NCBI GenBank assembly: GCA_945910005.1
Contig: OX246749.1
Location: 35,552,116-35,616,115 of the forward strand
From: Isoperla grammatica
Taxonomy: Eukaryota; Arthropoda; Insecta; Plecoptera; Perlodidae
Length of the DNA: 64,000 nucleotides
Reading direction: 5' to 3'
Below are positions 57,141-64,000 of the stretch, piece after piece. Made by a program: the position numbers and the translations under genes. Every line of letters begins with the position of its first letter. Position 1 is the stretch's first letter. The notes under the pieces are model-generated. The model searched no databases. It was given only the letters and a program-made list of their open reading frames with translations, and was not told the DNA's origin.

Positions 57141-58604
57141 AAGAAGCACCCTGCATGCCAATCACTAACCTCAAAGGGGGGCGATGGTATTGTGGAGATC
57201 ATAAATGTCAATCATCCCTACCATTATTAAGTAAAGCACTCACCTTCTCAACCGGTACCGACAGCTAAACGTGAAGAATGTCGCCTCGACTCGACTACGG
57301 ACGGGTATCGCTCCCTGTATATAGGGGAAGGTATCCTTTTCAAGGGTATTCACAGACAGACAGGGACAAGTAGGACGTAAAAGGGACGTAAAGGGGGTGG
57401 GACGACGAGGACTGCTTTTCGTCTGGCTTCTCCACCTCGACCTGCACCCTGATTCTGAATGGGTGACGACGATACGCGTTTATATCACCGATTTCGGTTG
57501 TGAGAAGAAGGCGATGAGCCAATCACCGCCTTGCATCGCCTTCAGTAACGACCCAACAAAAAACCGCTTTTAAATTTATCTCCGCCCATACAGAATCGTC
57601 CGGCTATTGTGGCCTTACCAGAATCATACGCTTCCACCGGCCGGCATAGCTTTAATTGTTTCTATTGCAAATTTTTTGTTACGTTACGTTGTTCCAGAGA
57701 GCAGAATAATCATCTCTCTGTAAGGTCAAAAGCGTCCGGCGAAGCCTTCCAAAATTTCAAATCAAAATCAAAATCTTCACTTTAAAATCATTTGAAACTA
57801 GGGGAGGCGTAACAAGTGCACAGAGAGCGTTGCAAGCGATCCGGCCAACAGTCACTGAATATTGGATACACACAACTTTCAACAATAAGATTTGCTAAGA
57901 ATATTTGACTTCTTTGGAATCGATGGATATTTTCTCAATCATAATTAGTGCACTGCCTCCTCGATGGGTTTTCGGTGACTTCTAGCAGGCAGAGCTGCTC
58001 AGTGGCCGGAACGCTCGCAGCGCTGCAGTGTAGGTGTTTGTTGTACACCTCCCCGGAGTTTCAGGGAGTTCGTCAGTCGTGATATTTCATTGGAATCAAC
58101 GAATACGTCAGATGTTTTCTTGAGTGTATTATTTAGCGTTTGGAGTGTGTACGTAGGTAGGGTACTTATTCCAATCCTGGCCGAATGACAAAGCTAGGTT
58201 GTTTGTTTGCCGTGCGTGGATGCTAGTTAATATAGCGCCTATAGCACACTGGCTAGGCAAGGCATGACCGCTTTGTAGGCGGCGTTCCTCACCTAAGTCA
58301 TACTATCACAATACTATACTAGCTTTGTTGTTTGTTTTGCCGTGCGAGGGGGCTAGTTAATAGCGCCTATAGCCACACACACTGGCTAGGCGACGCGTGA
58401 CCGCTTTGTAGGCGCCGTTCTACGCATGATAAAGACGCGTTCCTCTCACATAAGTCATAACTCCTGTTGAGCACAACGGAGTCCTCTGTTTGTCTATATA
58501 TATAGGCTAGTCGAGGGGTGGGGGAAACCGCGTCGGTTAGTTATACATTTATTTGGAGCTTAACAACTGCGATCGTCGGGGGGGGGGGGGGGGGGGTCTA
58601 GTGG
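57141..58604. other. Intergenic DNA with repeat-family fragments
   Basis: Fragments of the 463-bp family at 57400-57455 (CGTCTGGCTTCTCCACCTCG) and 57598-57655 (ATACGCTTCCACCGGCCGGC). A phrase with TTGTTTGTTTGCCGTGCG, GGCTAGTTAATA and TGACCGCTTTGTAGGCG is tandemly repeated at 58197-58300 and 58325-58425. G-run at 58578-58596. No gene recognised. Confidence 0.6.
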
Positions 58605-60003
58605 AGGGACGGGACAATAGGACGTGAAAGGGGAGGATGTGGACTGTATTTCGTCTGGTTTCTCCATCTCAACCTAGGTGGCGCTTTGAGAAGCATACGC
58701 TTCCGTCGCGGCATAGCTCTCGGGATCATCAAAGAAATCGCGCAAACCTGCCCACCAGGATAAAGTAGCAGTCCCTGGCTATTGTCTATCAGACCCTGCC
58801 TCTTTGATTTATGCCAAATATTGCCGTTTTGAGCTATTTGTAAACCCCTTGAACCGAAGACCGTCGAATGAGAGATAAAGTTAGGAGAGTCTTCCCCAAT
58901 TGCGCTCGTATATAGGCAACCCAAGACTACCTACCTTACATATGTTTTCGTCACATCCGGGGCAGTCGTAGCCAACCGGCGAACCACCCGAGACACTCCA
59001 GCGCCAATACCGATCGCTGATTGGCTACGAACCAGTCGCCTGTGACGAAAGCATGTGTAAGGTAGTCTTGAAACAACTATAGGACGTGAAAGGGGAGGAC
59101 GAGGACTGTATTTCGTCTGGTTTCTCCATCTCGACCAAGGTGGCGCTTTGAGAAGCATACGCTTCCGAGGGCATAGCTCTCGGGATTACCAAAGAAATCG
59201 CGCAAACCTGCCCACCAGGATAAAGAAGCAGTCCGTGGCTATTGTCTATCCGACCCTATCAGGTGATTAGATTTTTGCCAAATATTGCACTTTTGAGCTA
59301 TTTGTAAACCCCTTGAACCGAAGACCGTCAAATGAGAGATAAAGTTAGGAGAGTCTTCCCCAATTGCGCTTGTATATAGGCAACCCAAGACTACCTACCT
59401 TACGTATGTTTTCGTCACATCCAGAGCAGTCGTAGCCAACCAACGAACCGCCCGAGACACACTAGCGCCAATACCGATCGCTGATTGGCTACGAACCAGT
59501 CGCCTGTGACGAAAGCATGTGTAAGGTAGTCTTGAAACAACTATAGGACGTGAAAGGGGAGGACGAGGACTGTATTTCGTCTGGTTTCTCCATCTCGACC
59601 TAGGTGGCGCTTTGAGAAGCATACGCTTCCGAGGGCATAGCTCTCGGGATTACCAAAGAAATCGCGCAAACCTGCCACCAGGATAAAGAAGCAGTCCGTG
59701 GCTATTGTCTATCCGACCCTATCAGGTGATTAGATTTTTGCCAAATATTGCACTTTTGAGCTATTTGTAAACCCCTTGGACCGAGGACCGTCGAATGAGA
59801 GATAAAGTAAGGAGAGTCTTCCCCGATTGCGCTCGCATATATAGGATACCCACGCCTACCTTACATATGCTTTCGTCACATGCGAGGCACTCGTAGCCAA
59901 CCAGCGAACCGTCCGAGACAAGCGCGCGCAAATACCGATCGCTGATTGGCTATACGAGCCCGTCGCCTGTGACGAAAGCATGTGTGAGGTAGTCTTGGGA
60001 CAA
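58605..60003. repeat. ~463-bp tandem repeat, 3 units, with palindromic block
   Basis: Units start about 58621, 59085 and 59546 (GGACGTGAAAGGGGAGGA). Each has TTTCGTCTGGTTTCTCCATC, GCATACGCTTCC, GCATAGCTCTCGGGAT, CTTGAACCGAAGACCGTC-like sequence, and an inverted block ACATATGTTTTCGTCACAT ... TGTGACGAAAGCATGTGTAA around CGATCGCTGATTGGCTA. These palindromes (58937-59060, 59399-59525, 59862-59985) look like a MITE captured and amplified with the unit. Confidence 0.9.
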
Positions 60004-60109
60004 CTATACCTGTCATGTTCGTGCATGAGCTGTGAAAGCTCGGTGCACTATACGCCCGGGAAGGTGTCCCGCTGGGAACGGTACCGGTAACGGGAAAGTT
60101 GGCCATGCT

Positions 60110-60290
60110 CGTTGGTCCAATGGTTAGCATCCCTGTTTCCAATGCAGAAGGTCCCGGGTTCAAATCCCGCTTCAGGCAGAAGTTTTTAACTTCTAATTTG
60201 GATTCAATTCCATTACTTCTTGGCTAAGGAATAAGTAAACGGTGACTTTGGAGCCGTCCTAGCAACGAAGCACGCAATAAATTCAAAGTT
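60110..60290 (+). mobile_element. tRNA-derived SINE
   Basis: GTTGGTCCAATGGTTAGCAT is a good A-box region and GGTCCCGGGTTCAAATCCCG a B box. The anticodon arm does not pair properly, so it is not a working tRNA. The body has CCTAGCAACGAAGCACGCAA, shared with the SINE at 29066-30332. Confidence 0.78.
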
Positions 60291-60951
60291 GTTCTGAATC
60301 GGCCTTGTTGATTCTGGCATTTGTCCGCAGGTGTTCGCACTGTCCAATCACTGATTCATATGTTTCGTATTTGAAATATCGATCTTTGATTGGTTATCGC
60401 TCACTCGTCGATGGTGTTCGAAGCCTACAGGGTTGGTTTAGTCGCTTTAAATTAAAGTCCCCCACTCCAAATCAGTTTAGTTACTGAGTTGGTAGACTCT
60501 AAATGTGAATTTTATTTATTTTTATTTTATTTATGATTTAACATTGCCCTTGCCTTGCTGGCCTTGCCATTTAACATCGGGGTTTCGGTATCGGTAACGG
60601 TAACGGGAAACCATTCACGGGCTATTTTGCAACAACAACCATTATCCGCGACGAAGCGCGACGGCGAATGGAAGGAAATTTTTCAGAACAAATCGAATAG
60701 GTATACATGTGTTTCAATCAATGCTACCCCTTGCACACTGTCGGAAACGTTAGCGACCGTGGCAGCCGCTGGTGAAATAAAACGGGGATGCTTCGGGTCG
60801 GTACGCCGCGCTTCGCGACGACACATATATACATGTGCGCGGATCTTTATAGATGATTATATTGCAGTCCGATTCGATTTATCTGTCTTGAATTCGGTTC
60901 CGGAAGACTTCTTATTGACCTATAGCTGTCGAGTACGTCTCTAACTAAAGT
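60291..60951. other. Intergenic DNA
   Basis: No recognised feature; a 129-codon open frame at 60555-60944 has no family signature. Confidence 0.45.
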
Positions 60952-61165
60952 GTACTCCACATAGAGATTGCAATAGGTAGTTGCATTTCTCTGCCATTGT
61001 CTACACCCACCCACCCCTTGTGGCAAGTGCAAAAGTTGTTGAATGTAAAATATACCTGTCACGATGTCTTTTTTTGTCTTTTGTTCTCGCCACAAGGGAT
61101 GGGCGGGGGGGAGGGGGTAGACAGTGGCAGAGAAATGCAAATACGTACTGCAATCTCTACGTGGA
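60952..61165. mobile_element. Foldback MITE inside or beside a 5S-SINE tail
   Basis: CTCCACATAGAGATTGCAAT ... TTGCATTTCTCTGCCA on the left, complement at the right, with a CCACCCACCCC / GGGGGGGAGGGGG inner pair. Target duplication unclear. Confidence 0.82.
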
Positions 61166-61166
61166 C

Positions 61167-61535
61167 TTACTTTATTGTAATGAAGGCCAGTGTAGGGCAC
61201 AATGCCCTCTTTAGCCTGATGTGTGATGATTGATGAATGATAATGAGTAAGAGAGGAGGGGAATTCTGGTACCGGCACGTAGCCTACTCATGTCGAAAAG
61301 TACCAAGGGGACCATCGGCTTTACGTCCCATCCAACAACACGGTGTAACTTTTACCAGTCATATAGGTTCCTCCACTAATCTGGACTGCCGAGCAGTTGA
61401 CGAGAAGAACGAAGCTTTCGAACCCTCCAATCTGCTCTAACCAACGGTAACTAGTGTTTCGGACGAGAGTGGTCACCAATCCACCTCCTGACCTAGCCCG
61501 AGGTTGCTTTACTTCGGTGTTCGTATGGGAACCGG
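61167..61535 (-). mobile_element. 5S-derived SINE, copy 3 (minus strand, long)
   Basis: Minus strand begins CCGGTTCCCATACGAACACC, contains the 5S-like promoter region, the GGGACGTAAAGCCGATGGTC-type core, and continues into a tail with GGCTAAAGAGGGCATTGTGC and CTACACTGGCCTTCATTACA. This shows the family's full length (~370 bp). Confidence 0.88.
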
Positions 61536-61731
61536 CTCAACCGTTGGCTGAATACACTGTAGACAACAAATAATCAATCATCAAATCCAAAACAAAACAC
61601 GGCCACGTTTATACTATATCCCCCCCCCCCCTGTGTACCACTTACTATACCACAACACCGAAGTTAAGCAACCTCGGGCTAGGTCAGGAGATGGATGGGT
61701 GACCACTCGCCTCTGAAACACTAGTTATACC

Positions 61732-62732
61732 CAGTGGTCGAATTGGAACTATATCTTTGGGGGGATGGTTAATATTAACATGTACGGACTTTCGTGGGCT
61801 GTAAGGGGTCTGGGGCGGAGCCCCAGCCGCCGGAGGCGAAAAATTTTTCAGGCCTTTTTCCCCTCAAGATAGCTTGTAGTGCGATCTGAGACATGAAGCC
61901 ACTAAATTACTAATTTCAATAATTTGTTGGAAACGTTTTAATAGTGCGTTTCATTCTTAGAATTTAAATTTGATATTTGCTACATTTTTTATTTTATAAT
62001 TAGAACTTACCAGTATTGTTTCTAATCTAGAAACCACAAATCGACACACAAGTGTTTATATTCAACGTGATATCACATAATTACACTGTAAAATCCACTC
62101 AACAAATCACTCACGAACACACGCAAACAAGTAAAATTCGACACAAAAACGACTTTGCAATGCGCGGTTGCTGCTCCTTCAATGTCCACTGTGAACTAAA
62201 CGAGCAAGGCGCTCGTGTCACTGTGTTGCTCACTAACAAAACCACGTTTTTCTCAGAAGCTGAAGTCTTTGAAGCCTTTATGCCACCAATGGTGCCACTG
62301 TCAAAATAGGTCATCCCTTTACTTTGTCCTTCTACTCCGAACTAGAGACCATCCGAATAACACCACAAGAAACCTACCTGTAGTGCCTGGAGCCAGCTGT
62401 AGCAAAGATTACATCTTTGACTGTAGATACCCTTATTATCCGAACCTCTGCGGAAAAAGCATTTCTTTCTTCACTCGCCAATTATATTGTGGATTCAAAG
62501 AAGAAGAAAAATGCATGTTTAAAGTTAGTAAAGCCCTAACCGACTGTCACAAAAATATTAACTAAACTTATGTGTCGAGAAAACACAATATATGGTATGT
62601 TATGCAAAATTGCTGTGTTTCGTTTGGGGGGATGGTTCCAACAATGTTTCTTTTTAGGGGGATGGTTAAGCCAATGAATTTCTTTTGGGGGGATGGCATC
62701 CCCCCGCACCCCCCCCCCCAATTCGACCACTG
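61732..62732. mobile_element. Non-autonomous hAT element 6 (1.0 kb)
   Basis: TIRs CAGTGGTCGAATTGG / CCAATTCGACCACTG with a perfect 8-bp duplication GTTATACC at 61724-61731 and 62733-62740. Subterminal GGGGGGATGG repeats on both sides. Contains a hairpin block GGGGCGGAGCCCCAGCCGCC. The interior has no hAT transposase motif. Open frames at 62161-62309 and ~62380-62565 are cysteine-rich and could be captured host exons. Confidence 0.96.
62380..62565 (+). pseudogene. Possible captured cysteine-rich exon within hAT 6
   Basis: The frame ending at 62565 has six cysteines in its last ~57 residues (spacings 7, 8, 12, 7, 10), with GASCSKDYIFDC near the start and FKEEEKC later. A CTGTAG acceptor-like site lies just before. 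No family recognised. It could equally be chance; the element's interior origin is unknown. Confidence 0.3.
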
Positions 62733-63027
62733 GTTATACCGTTGGTTAGAGCAGATTGGAGGGTTCGAAAGCTTCGTTCTTCTCTTCAACAGTCCAGGTT
62801 AGTGGAGGAACCTATATGACTGGTCAAAGTTACACCGTCCTTTCGGATGGGTCGTAAAGCCGATGGTTCCCGTTGTACTTTTCGACAGGAGTAGGCTACA
62901 TGCCGGTACCAGGCTTCCCCTCCTCACTATCATTCATCAATCATCAATCATCAGGCTAAAGAGAGCGTTGTGCCCTACACCATGGCCTCGATTACAATTT
63001 ACAATAAAATAAATAAATAAATAAAGT

Positions 63028-63289
63028 CGCAGCACGCCGAAGATAGCATCAGTCGGGTGCCGACGGGGGGCGCAGCGCATTGTTCGTGCTGCCATCTAGC
63101 GGCCGGCGATCAAATCAGTCCAGCACGCACGTGACCATAACCCGAATACGTGTGTGCGGTTTTACGACGTCTGGACGGCGGGCGCGAGTCTTTTACGACC
63201 TCCTACGTTTACGACCTCGGGGTAGATAATAGAGCGTTTGTCGAGTGGTGTCTCGAGTTGTCGAGAGTCGGTGACGTGTTGCGTGAGGA
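63028..63289. other. GC-rich intergenic DNA
   Basis: CpG-rich compared with its surroundings (63040-63280), no recognised gene. Confidence 0.45.
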
Positions 63290-64000
63290 GGAGGGGGGGG
63301 GGGGGGGGAGACAATTCGAATTTGCATCCATTTGTATAGGTTTGTGTACGTTTATATTGTTAGATGGTCGAGTTTATTTTGGTTTACTTTTGAAATCACT
63401 GACGTTGTGAGAGGGAAAGGTGGGGGGGGGGGGGGTCTGTGCGTAGTAGTGTGAGGTGGGAGGGGCGTGGGGAGAGGGGGGGGGATGAGACAATGTTAAG
63501 ATGAATTTGCAGTGTGAATTTGCATCCATTTGTATAGGTTTGTGTACGTTTACATTGTTAGATGGTCGAGTTTATTTTAGTTTACTTTTGAAATCACTGA
63601 CGTGGCGAAAGGGAAAGGCGGGGGGTGGGGGTCAGTGACGGTGTAGTGGGTGGTGGGAGGGGCGGGGGGGGGGGCGATAATAAAGTAAAATGTTTTAGGT
63701 ATTTGAAGTATGAATCTATTTGCATACATTTATATAGGTTTATGTACGGTGATACTGTTAAATGATCGAGGTTGTTTAAAGTTTACTGTTGAAATCAGAG
63801 GCGTAGGGGTGTGAGGTGTGAGGGGGGGGGGGGGGAAGGTAATACAGTAAACATTTTGAGTTATTTGCAGTATGAATTTATTTGCGTACATTTATAAAAG
63901 TTTATGTACGATTATATTGTCAGGTTGAAATCAGTGACGTAGGGGTGTGAGGTGTAAGGGGGGTGGGGGGGGGGGGGGGGGTTATACAGTAAACATTTTG
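63290..64000. repeat. ~200-bp G-run-rich tandem repeat, 4 units to window edge
   Basis: TTTGCATCCATTTGTATAGG and TTTGTGTACGTTTA recur at 63322, 63520, 63719 and 63881 (the last two diverged), each followed by GAAATCASTGACGT and long G-runs (9-15 G). The array continues beyond the window. Confidence 0.92.

Larger units (their letters stand above)
61651..63027 (+). mobile_element. 5S-derived SINE, copy 4, split by a hAT
   Basis: 5S-like head 61651-61731, resumed after the hAT at 62733 and running through the core and GGCTAAAGAGAGCGTTGTGC to an (AATA)n tail at 63003-63027. The first bases of the head are lost. Head-to-head with copy 3, ~115 bp apart. Confidence 0.9.

Noticed and set aside
60110..60180. 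Functional tRNA gene
   Set aside because: Good A- and B-box words, but anticodon stem pairing fails and a SINE body follows.

Overview
This looks like a gene-poor, repeat-dominated stretch of a metazoan nuclear genome, probably a marine invertebrate. The evidence is 5S-rRNA-derived SINEs, tRNA-headed SINEs, LINE 3' ends, Penelope-like (GIY-YIG) retroelement fragments, many terminal-inverted-repeat (TIR) transposons, satellites and microsatellites. I found no convincing host protein-coding gene, no intact tRNA gene and no rRNA operon. The species cannot be named from the sequence. There is one assembly gap (200 N, 46518-46717).

Layout. 1-12 kb: 5S-derived SINEs, a TTAA-flanked foldback MITE, other foldbacks, a non-autonomous hAT, Harbinger-like MITEs with TAA duplications, and several microsatellites. 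12-25.2 kb: the dominant feature, a tandem array with a ~1,480-bp period. It has eight copies, the last internally deleted, preceded by older diverged subrepeats. Each full unit carries two related tRNA-like sequences on the minus strand. 25-33.9 kb: diverged ~300-bp repeats; a tRNA-SINE cluster broken by two hAT insertions and a LINE fragment; and a long foldback element split by a head-to-head pair of Penelope-like fragments. 36-43.6 kb: several small MITEs, a second TTAA foldback and a 1.7-kb tandem segmental duplication. 43.6-50 kb: AT-rich DNA, the gap, SINEs, and a Harbinger-like MITE whose empty site survives in a nearby paralogous segment.

50-64 kb: a 1.06-kb AGCTGT hexanucleotide array, a 76-bp minisatellite, two more TTAA foldbacks, a multi-hairpin foldback, a triplicated ~463-bp repeat, and a pair of 5S-SINEs in inverted orientation. 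One of these is interrupted by a 1.0-kb hAT with a perfect 8-bp duplication. The window ends in a G-run-rich ~200-bp tandem repeat.

There is no operon-like cooperation between genes here. What the window records is the history of mobile elements: six hAT-type insertions with exact 8-bp target duplications, several with 3-bp TWA duplications and at least two with TTAA. In three cases the empty target site can be read from a paralogous copy inside the window. The best candidates for something undescribed are the 1,480-bp satellite with paired tRNA-like modules and the nested multi-hairpin foldback at 55.1-55.7 kb.
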